Source: Polyangiaceae bacterium (lineage in GTDB: Bacteria; Myxococcota_A; Polyangia; Polyangiales; Polyangiaceae). From it: a DNA stretch of 49,094 bases. Each line of letters starts with the position of its first letter. The first letter of the stretch is position 1. Shown piece by piece: positions 9,688 to 17,581 of the stretch. Where the stretch lies: positions 1 through 49,094 of the forward strand of contig WQZB01000035.1 of NCBI GenBank assembly GCA_009780955.1, read 5' to 3'. The position numbers and the translations under genes were made by a program. The notes below the pieces were generated by a model that ran no database searches, had not been told where the DNA came from, and saw only the letters and a program-made list of their open reading frames with translations.

Positions 9688-10698
9688 TTATCGCCCTCCG
9701 CCACCGGTTGCCAGCCCCGGCTGCACATCGGGCCTGCCAAGCGTGCCGCCAACACGCATGGTGTAATACCCGTCGGCTGATTTTGATCGCGCGATTTTCG
9801 CGTCCATTTCAAGCATTGGTTTGTCTTTGCTGCCTGGTGCACCGAAAAGCGTTTTGGTTTTGTCGTTTTTGTTCCGATAGCCGTCTAAAACCTTGATCTT
9901 CAGGTTCACATCGAGGTGCGCATCGGTCGCGACATCGCGGAGCTGCACGCGCCCTTCGCCGGTTATGTCGACGTCGCCACCCGAAGCGCCGATCTTCGAT
10001 AGCTTGAGCACACCGTCCTTTGCCTCGCCCGCCACCGTGAATGTGCCAACCTTCAGTTGCGGCAGCGTGAAGGGCCCGAGTGGTGTTTTGACGGTGAGCT
10101 CCGTGCCATTGCCAGCAACCATGTCACGAACTTCGATGTTGATACTGCCGTTCGCCTTCGACGCCTTGCCTTCGGGCAGCTCGAACGTCAGCGTTCCGAA
10201 CAACCTGCCTCCAAGAGGAAAGCCAAGGTTCGCAGCGATTGCATCCAGCTTGCCAATGTCCACGCCGTCGAACGTCACGTCCACAGCACGGGCTTTGCCG
10301 CTGTCGTCCCAGCTTCCCTTGATTTTGCCGTCGAAAGCATCAACGGTAAAGTGCACGCTTTTGTTACCAATGAGGAGCGGCAAAAGGGAGAATCGAACCC
10401 GAACCTCATCGAGCGCAATCTCGGGTGCGCGCTTCTGCGGATCGGTCGGTGGCGTCACGAACCGAACCCCCTTGGCCTTCAAGCCCGTGACGAAGTGCGA
10501 ATCGAGCTCGTCGATCGAGAGCTCTTCGGGGTTTGACGAGCCGCGTTGCTGCGCGTTGTACGTCGTGACGATGCGCTCTTTCAGCTTGTCGTACGGGAAT
10601 GTCCACGGCAGAAAAATAGCGAGGCACAAAAGGTAAAAAGCCGGGTAGCCAACCTTTGGCAGCAGCCGAAAAAGGCGCGCTTTCCATGCGTCGTTCAT
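9688..10698 (-). CDS. gspN: Type II secretion system protein GspN
   Basis: A 336-residue inner-membrane protein with one N-terminal helix (about 17-31, YPAFYLLCLAIFLPW) and a large beta-rich, repetitive periplasmic domain of the AsmA-like type seen in deltaproteobacterial GspN. It is the last gene of the operon; its ATG overlaps the gspM stop (ATGA), indicating translational coupling. GspN is present only in some T2SS, and its role at the inner membrane is poorly defined. The C-terminus is glycine-rich. The gene ends 13 bases from the convergent kinase gene. Confidence 0.88.
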   Translation of the reverse strand: MNDAWKARLFRLLPKVGYPAFYLLCLAIFLPWTFPYDKLKERIVTTYNAQQRGSSNPEELSIDELDSHFVTGLKAKGVRFVTPPTDPQKRAPEIALDEVRVRFSLLPLLIGNKSVHFTVDAFDGKIKGSWDDSGKARAVDVTFDGVDIGKLDAIAANLGFPLGGRLFGTLTFELPEGKASKANGSINIEVRDMVAGNGTELTVKTPLGPFTLPQLKVGTFTVAGEAKDGVLKLSKIGASGGDVDITGEGRVQLRDVATDAHLDVNLKIKVLDGYRNKNDKTKTLFGAPGSKDKPMLEMDAKIARSKSADGYYTMRVGGTLGRPDVQPGLATGGGGR

Positions 10699-11291
10699 GG
10701 CTTTTTCTCGGCAGGAGGAGCAGCAACGCTCGATTTGTCGCCTTTGTCGCTCGAACTCTCCGTGCGATCGTATGCGGAAACACCGACCTCGACGTCGTAC
10801 GAGTCCGCCTCGCCGCTGCGCGTGCGCATGTTCAAGCGTGTGATCGCGACCGGATAGCCGCTTTTCCCGATCGACTCGAGAAACTTCGCGATTGGCATCA
10901 GTCCGGCGCGTTTGAAGTGAATGGCCGTATTCCTCTCGACGTAGCGCTTGCCGTGTGGAACCTCGGGGTGATCGGCCGAATCGATCACCTGAAGCTTGTT
11001 CGCCGTGGCGTTCTGTTCAAGGAAACCCGCGAGCGGCGGCGCCTTCTTTTGGTAGCGCGCCGCAATCGAATTTTTGCGCTCTTGCCTTTCGCGAATCTGT
11101 ACGCGTGCACCGTTGACGGCGGTGAGCGCCGCGCGAATCTCTTCGTTGTCGGCCTTCTTGTTTGCGATGAACATCGAAAGGCCGAAAGGGATCGCAAGCA
11201 AGAGCATCACGCCACCTACGAGCAGGCCGATGGTTGCGATTCGCTGCTCACGAGGGCTTAGGCCCGAACGCTCGAAGATCGGAAGCGCCAT
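10695..11291 (-). CDS. gspM: Type II secretion system protein GspM
   Basis: A 198-residue bitopic inner-membrane platform protein: short cytoplasmic N-terminus, membrane helix about 15-37 (ATIGLLVGGVMLLLAIP), a coiled-coil segment (about 38-80) and a small ferredoxin-like periplasmic domain. It would pair with GspL to position the GspE ATPase. The start at 11291 is chosen because AGGAGG lies eight bases upstream and the gspL stop is only one base away; the frame is open upstream but without homology. It overlaps gspN by four bases. Confidence 0.85.
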   Translation of the reverse strand: MALPIFERSGLSPREQRIATIGLLVGGVMLLLAIPFGLSMFIANKKADNEEIRAALTAVNGARVQIRERQERKNSIAARYQKKAPPLAGFLEQNATANKLQVIDSADHPEVPHGKRYVERNTAIHFKRAGLMPIAKFLESIGKSGYPVAITRLNMRTRSGEADSYDVEVGVSAYDRTESSSDKGDKSSVAAPPAEKKP

Positions 11292-11292
11292 T

Positions 11293-12813
11293 TCACTTTC
11301 CTCCTGCGTCGGTCGGCGCAATCGATGCCGAAGACACGGCGGCCGGCTTCTTTGCGCCACCACGAACGTCCTCGGGGCACTTGATGTCGAACTCGAGTTG
11401 GTACTTTTGTGCGGTCGTTCCAACCTGCGCCGTGATGCGCGCGATCTTCGAGTCACTGAAACATCGCTCGGCGGCGACCGATGCCTGGATTGCCTGCGCG
11501 TCCGCGATGGTGCCGACGATGCCGTGCACGATGACGTGCTGCTTTTGGATGTCGAGTTCCTCGATGTCGTGCGTCATGGACGGCGGAATGAGCTCCGAGA
11601 GCTTCACCATCACGTCGAATGCATCGGCATGCGGGAGCGGATCTTCGTCACTAATCGCAGTTTGCTGCGACAAGAGCTCGCTCGCTCGCGCCGGATCGCT
11701 CGTTTCTTCACCAAGGACGTCTTTGGTGACCGTGGCGAGCGCCGTCTCGAGCAAAGCCTTTTCTTTCGAGCGCGCATGAAGCTGCGCCCACGCCGAAAAA
11801 AGAAAACTTACAACAATGACCGCGGCAAGGCCCATGAGCAGCGGGACCTTCTCTTTGACCCACGCAAAACCTCGCTCGAACGCGAGCTGCCCTTTTCGCA
11901 AGTTCAAACCCATGGCGCGCGGCCCCAAGCCAAGTGCGAGCCCAATGGCTTTGGCAAAGCGCCCCGGCATCGCCGTTGCTTCTGGCGAAAGGCTCGACGC
12001 CTCGAGTGCGGGCAACCCCAGCACCTCGACCGGGGCCTCGAGTGCCGCCGATAGAAATGCCTCGGCTCCAGACACGTATGCGCCACCACCGCAAAGAAAG
12101 ATACGGCTCGGCGCTTCCCCACCCTGCGCGCGGTGCGAGGCCAGCGTGGTTCGGAGCTCGCGTGCGAGCTTCGCCGCCGTGCTCGGAAGGCCCTTGGTGC
12201 CGATACCAACGGTGCGCGCAAAGAGCGGCTCGCCATTTTTCATGATGAGCACGTCGCTCGATGCCGTGCCGATATCGACGACGGCAACCACGCCGTCGGC
12301 AAGCACCGGCATGAAAGGAAGCAGGTTCGCGATCGGAAATGCGCCGACGCCCACACGCTCGGGTTCGGTTGCGATTGCCCCTTTGACGAGTTCGATGCGC
12401 GAAACGACATCCTCTGTTTTCGCGACTCCAACGAGCACCGACAACTCCTCGCCCTTCACTTCCTTGAGCCCGGAGAGCACGCGATAGTCGAACACGGCCT
12501 CGGACAAATCAAATGGCAATGCCGATTCGAGCTCGAAAGGCAACACCTCGCCAACTTGCTTCTGCGCGCTCTCAGGAAGCCCGATCGTACGTACGGTAGC
12601 GCGCCCCCCCTCCACCGATGTGGCAACGGCGTCAGCCGAACCCGCGGATCCAAGTGCGAGGCGCACAGCCGCTGCGATCGCGGCGCCCGGCGCGCCGGCC
12701 TCTTGCACCTCGACGCTGGCAAGGCCTACGAGCTGCACCTTGCGATACGTCGAACGAATCACCGCGGCTTTCGCGGCCGTCGTACCGATGTCGATGCCCA
12801 GCCACGTGCTCAT
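11293..12813 (-). CDS. gspL: Type II secretion system protein GspL (PilM-like)
   Basis: A 506-residue platform protein. The cytoplasmic part has an actin/PilM-like fold with phosphate-loop-like strands DIGTTAAKAAVI (near 7) and VVDIGTASSDVLI (near 178) and the motif IFLCGGGAYV (near 244). A membrane helix follows at about 350-370 (LLMGLAAVIVVSFLFSAW), then a ferredoxin-like periplasmic domain. It recruits the GspE ATPase. The ATG at 12813 has GGAG seven bases upstream; the longer open frame to 13407 runs antiframe through gspK and is not used. A start at 12828 (MAEYIM) is possible. Confidence 0.88.
   Translation of the reverse strand: MSTWLGIDIGTTAAKAAVIRSTYRKVQLVGLASVEVQEAGAPGAAIAAAVRLALGSAGSADAVATSVEGGRATVRTIGLPESAQKQVGEVLPFELESALPFDLSEAVFDYRVLSGLKEVKGEELSVLVGVAKTEDVVSRIELVKGAIATEPERVGVGAFPIANLLPFMPVLADGVVAVVDIGTASSDVLIMKNGEPLFARTVGIGTKGLPSTAAKLARELRTTLASHRAQGGEAPSRIFLCGGGAYVSGAEAFLSAALEAPVEVLGLPALEASSLSPEATAMPGRFAKAIGLALGLGPRAMGLNLRKGQLAFERGFAWVKEKVPLLMGLAAVIVVSFLFSAWAQLHARSKEKALLETALATVTKDVLGEETSDPARASELLSQQTAISDEDPLPHADAFDVMVKLSELIPPSMTHDIEELDIQKQHVIVHGIVGTIADAQAIQASVAAERCFSDSKIARITAQVGTTAQKYQLEFDIKCPEDVRGGAKKPAAVSSASIAPTDAGGK
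11300..11305 (-). promoter_or_regulatory. Ribosome binding site of gspM
   Basis: AGGAGG on the minus strand, inside the gspL 3' end and eight bases before the gspM ATG at 11291. It selects this start over upstream in-frame codons. Confidence 0.65.
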
Positions 12814-12848
12814 GATGTACTCCGCCATGTAGTACAAATGATCATGCT

Positions 12849-14318
12849 TTACTCCACTCGGTAAAAGATGACTTGACCGCCGGTGCTCGGCTGCATCGCG
12901 GAAGCCACGGAATTTGGATTGGACGCCTGCGTAGTCTGCGCGGTCGTGGTGGTCGTTGCTGCGCCCGTGGTGCCTGCTACGCCCGTCGCGTTGGCCGCTG
13001 CGCTGAGGTCCGGCGCATTGCGAAAATCGACCACGGCGTGAATCAAAGTACGTGTTTCGCGGCGATAACCTTTTTTGATGCCGACAGCGTAAATCGAAAA
13101 GACCTTGCTCTCGGTGGTGATGCTGTTCGCAAAATCGGCATTCGACTTGAACACGACCGGCTTCATGCCCATGGCCGTGAGCAGCGGGCCAATCTGGCCC
13201 TGACCGGTCATGGCCGCTACGAAGTCTTTCGGCGAACCGAAAAGCGGCGCCCCCATGGTGATGCCACGCGCCATGGTCACGCCAGTAAGAAACATGGACG
13301 CCTGATCGGGATTCACGCAGATATCGGCCGTTGGCGCGCCGGCACACACGACACCGAGCAAGGTTTGCGCGTTGGCCGTATTCACGTTCACAGCGCCCTG
13401 CCCCCAAACGGTCATGACGCGCTTTTTCGGATTCGTTGGATCGGGATTGACGAACGTAGCCCAGAAATCTTCGCTAATGCCGCGCACCATGCGCAGCTCT
13501 TCGAGGGAGTCGTACGGCGCATTCTTGCGGCGGTAAGGCTTTGGCAAAAGCTGGTACCACGCGTCTTCCACGCCGGTGCTTTGCGCGGTCGACATTTGTG
13601 TCAAGTCGCAATTGAAGCCCTGCTCGTCGGGATCAGCCCAATCGATGAGAGCCTGACACACCGACGAGCGATCGTTGTATTGCCCGCTGCCGTCGCGTTG
13701 CTCGAAAATGGTCGAATATTGAAGCGGAGCAATGAGCCCCATGAGCTCTTTGGCAAGGCGAATATGTGCAATGTCGTTGGACGCACCAAGGTTTACGTTG
13801 ATCTTCGCGTCCTCGTCGACAATGACAAGCTCCCAGCGCCCGCCGGGCATGCCAAGGTTTTTGCCTAGCGACACATCGAGACCCACGGTGCGCGCGAAGT
13901 CTTTGCTCGCCTCTTCGTCGTTGAACGCACCGAGCAGCCGGTCGGAAAACTCCCAAACTGGCAATTGCGGTGGCGTTTTTTTCATGAGTTGAAAAAGCGG
14001 CGCAATGGCTTTGCGCAACGTTGGCTCGCTTGCAACGAGCAAGCGCGCAAGATTCACGGCGCTCCTGGCCATGTACTCGGCCTGCACGCTGTCACGATCC
14101 GCCGTTGCGGCCGCAAGCTCGGCGCTCGTTTCATCCTGAAACTCTGCGAGCATCACAGTGAGAATCGCAATGGCCCCGAGCACCATGACAAGGGCGATCC
14201 CGCGCTCCTTGGAACGGCGCCGCCTCCGCCTGCTTCGAAAGCGACTCAAACGACTTGTTAGAGGATGTTTTCCAGCCGTCGCGAGCGACGCGAGGCCAAG
14301 GCGGGCCCGAGGAGTCAT
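12849..14318 (-). CDS. gspK: Minor pseudopilin GspK
   Basis: A 489-residue minor pseudopilin that caps the pseudopilus tip with GspI and GspJ. A basic leader ends at ERG|IALVMVLGAIAIL; as usual for GspK the +5 glutamate is absent. The large extra alpha domain includes NVNTANAQTLL (near 313), typical of the family's helix-hairpin-helix-like insert, and the signature DEDAKINVN. The C-terminus is unusually Ala/Thr-rich (about 445-480). Its ATG overlaps the gspJ stop (ATGA). Confidence 0.92.
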   Translation of the reverse strand: MTPRARLGLASLATAGKHPLTSRLSRFRSRRRRRRSKERGIALVMVLGAIAILTVMLAEFQDETSAELAAATADRDSVQAEYMARSAVNLARLLVASEPTLRKAIAPLFQLMKKTPPQLPVWEFSDRLLGAFNDEEASKDFARTVGLDVSLGKNLGMPGGRWELVIVDEDAKINVNLGASNDIAHIRLAKELMGLIAPLQYSTIFEQRDGSGQYNDRSSVCQALIDWADPDEQGFNCDLTQMSTAQSTGVEDAWYQLLPKPYRRKNAPYDSLEELRMVRGISEDFWATFVNPDPTNPKKRVMTVWGQGAVNVNTANAQTLLGVVCAGAPTADICVNPDQASMFLTGVTMARGITMGAPLFGSPKDFVAAMTGQGQIGPLLTAMGMKPVVFKSNADFANSITTESKVFSIYAVGIKKGYRRETRTLIHAVVDFRNAPDLSAAANATGVAGTTGAATTTTTAQTTQASNPNSVASAMQPSTGGQVIFYRVE

Positions 14319-15040
14319 CGTGGGATTCCAAACGAAAGCGGTTCCAACATTGGAATCATGAACTTCGTTTCGAAAGCGAACGGTGGGCTATTTTTCACTC
14401 CTTTGAGCTCGAGCGACACGTGCACTTCGAGCGGCAAACGGTTTGGCTGCCCAGAGACCTGCGTCGTGTCCCATGACTCGACCCACATGCCACTAAGCGG
14501 GTCGAAATACCTAAGGTGAAACGACTCAACGTTTTCGGCAAGCACGTTGATCACTCCCCCGCGCTTCGGATCGAGATCAATCGGCGTCTGCTCGCGCCGC
14601 ACCAGGTCCATCTTGTCGTCGACATCGGGATCTTTGACAACGAAATAGCCAACTTCACATTGGTCCGATTCCTTCGCGTCTTTCTCCATTCGCACGTGTG
14701 CGAAGGCGCTGAAGTCGAGCCGGTCGTAGTTCGGCCCATTGTTCGAGTGTGTTGCAATGAACGCGGTGGTTCGCGTGACGAGCGCCGGCATCGCCGGGTT
14801 GTGCGCCGACAAGAATGCACTCTGGATTTCACGCGTGATACGCGCCATCGCGTCGCGACCTTGGCGCGCACGATCGACGCGCAACGCCTCGCCCTTTCGG
14901 CCTCGCGAAAGCGAGTCGAATGCACCGTAAATGAGAAGAGAGATCATCGCGAGGATGGCAAGGGAGACCAAGATCTCGAGCAGTGTCATGCCACGCTGCG
15001 AGGCTCGCCCGCTTTCAAGTTGACGCGAGGCTCGCTTCAT
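14315..15040 (-). CDS. gspJ: Minor pseudopilin GspJ
   Basis: A 241-residue pseudopilin with the prepilin-peptidase site QRG17|MTLLE (Glu22 is +5), then a hydrophobic helix (ILVSLAILAMISLLIYGAF) and the GspJ C-domain. The start at 15040 is coupled to the gspI stop (ATGA overlap). Residues 4-11 of the leader (ASRQLESG) are encoded by a 22-base sequence identical to the terminus of the inverted-repeat element inside gspI. The leader is removed by the peptidase, so that insertion would be tolerated. Confidence 0.9.
   Translation of the reverse strand: MKRASRQLESGRASQRGMTLLEILVSLAILAMISLLIYGAFDSLSRGRKGEALRVDRARQGRDAMARITREIQSAFLSAHNPAMPALVTRTTAFIATHSNNGPNYDRLDFSAFAHVRMEKDAKESDQCEVGYFVVKDPDVDDKMDLVRREQTPIDLDPKRGGVINVLAENVESFHLRYFDPLSGMWVESWDTTQVSGQPNRLPLEVHVSLELKGVKNSPPFAFETKFMIPMLEPLSFGIPR
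15009..15030. repeat. Solo terminal repeat of the ~120-bp element, in gspJ
   Basis: A 22-base match to the left end of the copy at 15782-15903 (CCGCTTTCAAGTTGACGCGA plus GG). It lies in the gspJ leader, in the same frame and orientation relative to the gene as the element's end in gspI, encoding the same SRQLESGR peptide. It could be a footprint of excision, a recombination product, or a copy of the gspI leader. Confidence 0.7.
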
Positions 15041-15927
15041 TTCACACCCGTCGTTGTACCAGTCGTGCCGGTGGCAGGCGCGAAGTCCATGGTTCCACCG
15101 TCGGGCAAAAGCGCGCTGCCTGCGAAGCCGCCTCGCTGAGGATTCGTCAAGTACTGGATGAGAGGAAGTTCGCGATTCGTTATGCCCTCTTTCCACTTCA
15201 CGGTTACGGTGACACGTCGAATGCTTGCTTCGAACATTGGCTTGATCGACGGGTAAAGAAACCCCATCACCATCGACATCAAGCCCTCGGCCCCCATACC
15301 GCCACCGAATTGCTGCGTGAGCTGGGTGCCAACGCCAGCGAGCCCTCCGTCCACGTCAAGGTTCAGGCCCGCGTCACCCGCCGGGTTTGCCGTCAGGGCA
15401 CCCAGCGGCAATTCCGAACCGCCGTCGCCGCCAGGCATGATGAGTGCGCCGCCGTCGCCGAGCGAATTGCCAGATTGGAAATTCGGCAATTCTACTTTTT
15501 CGACGCGCGCATCGCACAGAAAGCCTTCGCGCTTTACATCGTTGCAACATGCAACTTCCTGGTCGATCTGATCGGTCTCGGGCAGACCAAATGTAAGCAA
15601 TTTCTGTTCGATCTCGGTCATTTTGCATCGACCGAGCGTCGACGCCATGCCCATGTTGGCGGCCGCACGGTTGCTCGCGGCCAAGCCCCCTTGTGCCGAG
15701 AGAATCACGGTTAGCGTGAGGCCTAAAATGGCAACAGCGACCATTACTTCGAGCAGCGAAAATCCGCGGCGGCCGCCGCGGCCGCTTTCAAGTTGACGCG
15801 AGGTCGAGGCGGTCGGCGAGGAGCGGACCGGAACAGCCTCCTTGCGCTTTGAGGACCGCACCGCAGCCGCCAACGAAGAGATCGCGTCAAATCGAAAGCG
15901 GCCGCTTTTTTGGATCCGAAGAAGCAT
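15037..15927 (-). CDS. gspI: Minor pseudopilin GspI with a repeat-derived long leader
   Basis: A 296-residue pseudopilin. The peptidase site is RRG55|FSLLE (Glu60 is +5), followed by the helix VMVAVAILGLTLTVIL. The start at 15927 is supported because it overlaps the gspH stop (TGATG). This gives a 55-residue leader, far longer than the usual 6-25, and residues 9-49 are encoded by the inverted-repeat element at 15782-15903. The mature domain is longer than usual, with a Gly/Asp-rich insertion (near 145-185) before the GspI C-domain. An internal GTG within the element could serve as a second start. Confidence 0.88.
   Translation of the reverse strand: MLLRIQKSGRFRFDAISSLAAAVRSSKRKEAVPVRSSPTASTSRQLESGRGGRRGFSLLEVMVAVAILGLTLTVILSAQGGLAASNRAAANMGMASTLGRCKMTEIEQKLLTFGLPETDQIDQEVACCNDVKREGFLCDARVEKVELPNFQSGNSLGDGGALIMPGGDGGSELPLGALTANPAGDAGLNLDVDGGLAGVGTQLTQQFGGGMGAEGLMSMVMGFLYPSIKPMFEASIRRVTVTVKWKEGITNRELPLIQYLTNPQRGGFAGSALLPDGGTMDFAPATGTTGTTTGVK
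15782..15903. mobile_element. MITE-like element with ~20-bp terminal inverted repeats, inside gspI
   Basis: Its ends are CCGCTTTCAAGTTGACGCGA and the inverse of CCGCTTTCGATTTGACGCGA. The reverse complement matches 37242-37361 over its whole length, with few mismatches by eye. It has no transposase. It is read through in frame by gspI. Confidence 0.8.
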
Positions 15928-16709
15928 CAAAAGGCCCCCGGATCGTCGCGCTCGGACGCGTCCTTGCCGTCCATCGACGGTTCGAACTCCACCACGCCGT
16001 CCTTCACCGTGATTTTGCCGGTGAGCGGAGAAACAAGAAGCGTGATTGTGTCTTTGTCACTATTGGAATTGCCAATGCTAAGTTGAATCGACGCGCGCTC
16101 GGTCTGCCCTCCTGGCCAGAAGTACAAGTACGCGCGGCCCGACTTTCGCGGCTGATCATCATGTGCAGTTTGCACCTCGCGAAACTTGATGCCACGCTCG
16201 AGAGGCTTTTTGACCTTGCCCGGATCGCTCGCGACGAGCCCCATCGGGTCGATCTCGTGAAAGGCTGTTCTCGGCGCCGTGGGCCCTTTGACGATGCGGC
16301 TCGACTCCTCGAGCGCTGTCTTCTCGGCAACCGTTGCCGCTGATGCACCACCTGTGCCCGTCGTGTCTTTCGTTTGTACGAAGTGAGGTTGATCTCCTTC
16401 TTCGAGCCAGATCAAAGACTCTTCGAGATCCATCACGAGGCGGATACTTTTCGATGTCGACGTTGCGCGCGAGAAGGCAACGCGCACCGCACCGGCAATC
16501 ATCGTCGAGGAATGCCGAAGGCGCGACGAGGCAAGCTGCCCTGAACCCATCACCACCGCGCCCATCATGAGTGCCACGATCGCCAGAACGATGAGCACCT
16601 CGATGAGCGTCATGGCTCGCAGCGGCGCGCGAGTCGCGCGAGCCGAAGACACAATCGCCCCGCCCCGATCGAAAGTGACACTTGGCTCGCGACGCTCCAC
16701 GATCGCCAC
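15927..16709 (-). CDS. gspH: Minor pseudopilin GspH
   Basis: A 260-residue pseudopilin with a 32-residue leader ending LRA32|MTLIEVLIVLAIVAL; Glu37 is +5. The residue before the cleavage site is alanine, where glycine is the rule; alanine is sometimes processed. The C-domain is larger than in most GspH and includes a Gly/Ala/Thr-rich loop near 120. The start is GTG at 16709, eight bases after the gspG stop; no ATG precedes the leader. The stop overlaps the gspI ATG. Confidence 0.85.
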   Translation of the reverse strand: MAIVERREPSVTFDRGGAIVSSARATRAPLRAMTLIEVLIVLAIVALMMGAVVMGSGQLASSRLRHSSTMIAGAVRVAFSRATSTSKSIRLVMDLEESLIWLEEGDQPHFVQTKDTTGTGGASAATVAEKTALEESSRIVKGPTAPRTAFHEIDPMGLVASDPGKVKKPLERGIKFREVQTAHDDQPRKSGRAYLYFWPGGQTERASIQLSIGNSNSDKDTITLLVSPLTGKITVKDGVVEFEPSMDGKDASERDDPGAF

Positions 16710-16717
16710 GTTCGCCG

Positions 16718-17125
16718 CTACTGCTTTCCGCCGACGGGTGCTTCAGGGATGCGAATGTCGTCGGCTGTGTTGTCTTTCTTGTCGGGACCAGCGCTCGACA
16801 CGATGATGTCGTCTTCCGTGCACGTGATTTTGTACGGCGTGTCCCACGGGTCGGTGATCTTCGACGTGGCGCTGAGCTCTCTTTTTTGGCGAAGCAACTC
16901 GACCGTCGGGCACTCGCCCGGATGATCCGCGACGTACTTCTCAGCCACGGGGTGAATCGTTCGCGCATCGATCTTTGCTTGGTTGATTTGCGACTCTTTG
17001 AACCTCGGGACCGCGACAACGGCAACGCTGCCGGCGATGAGCCCAATGATCGCAAGAACGATCAGAATTTCGATGAGCGTCATGCCGCGAGCCAACCGAC
17101 GCCCTCCAATAAGCTTTCTACGCAT
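16718..17125 (-). CDS. gspG: Major pseudopilin GspG
   Basis: A 135-residue major pseudopilin with leader ARG14|MTLIEILIVLAIIGLIAG, then the GspG fold ending in DPWDTPYKI and a calcium-loop-like GPDKKDNTADDI (113-124). Cysteines at 72 (GECP) and 102 (ITCTE) could form a disulfide; the same spacing appears in the neighbouring GspG-like protein. AAAGGAGAAG lies upstream of the ATG at 17125. Polymerises into the periplasmic pseudopilus that pushes cargo through GspD. Confidence 0.93.
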   Translation of the reverse strand: MRRKLIGGRRLARGMTLIEILIVLAIIGLIAGSVAVVAVPRFKESQINQAKIDARTIHPVAEKYVADHPGECPTVELLRQKRELSATSKITDPWDTPYKITCTEDDIIVSSAGPDKKDNTADDIRIPEAPVGGKQ

Positions 17126-17164
17126 GTCTCACTTCTCCTTTGGTTGCTAGTGTCCTTTCGGTCT

Positions 17165-17578
17165 CTACTCCACTCGATCGAGCCCGCCGGGAACACCGTC
17201 AGGGCCATCGCTTGAAATCTCGAAGTTTGAAGAGTCGCGCCTGCCCGGGCATGTGAGCCGGAGCTCACGCCCCCACGCGTCGACCGGAATGTCTCGCACG
17301 TAGCCCCCGGTAACGAGCTCACTAAGATTCTTTGGGCACGCGCCAGCGTGATCCGCGCGGTACGCCTGGACGCTGCGATAAGCGAGCGTGATGGATGCAC
17401 GGGTCGCGCGGACGCCGGCAGCCCTTTCCTCGCGCACGCGGGTCCACACGACGAATGCAATGGCGAGCGCCACAAGTACGACCAGGCGCAAGCGAGCGCG
17501 GCTGAGCATGCCGAAAAGGCCGCGCCTTCTCTCCCAAGGGAAAAAGACTCTGGTTTCTCGTTGCCGCGCCACGAACAT
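17165..17578 (-). CDS. GspG-like protein without a canonical prepilin leader
   Basis: A 137-residue protein between gspF and gspG. It has a basic N-terminus, one membrane helix (about 31-47, LRLVVLVALAIAFVVW) and a periplasmic domain resembling GspG: an N-terminal helix, GACPKNLSEL (Cys81), DAWGRELRLTCPG (Cys110) and the end SSDGPDGVPGG where GspG has its calcium loop. The MTLIE-type sequence is missing; the only candidate leader end is RRRG20|LFGML, which lacks the +5 glutamate. It may be an uncleaved pseudopilin paralogue or a platform component. Start 17578 is three bases before the gspF stop, so it is surely in the operon. Confidence 0.85.
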   Translation of the reverse strand: MFVARQRETRVFFPWERRRGLFGMLSRARLRLVVLVALAIAFVVWTRVREERAAGVRATRASITLAYRSVQAYRADHAGACPKNLSELVTGGYVRDIPVDAWGRELRLTCPGRRDSSNFEISSDGPDGVPGGLDRVE

Positions 17579-17581
17579 GTC

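Noticed and set aside
12814..13407. N-terminal extension of the gspL frame
   Set aside because: It lies within gspK in another frame; the RBS-supported ATG at 12813 begins the conserved PilM-like strand.
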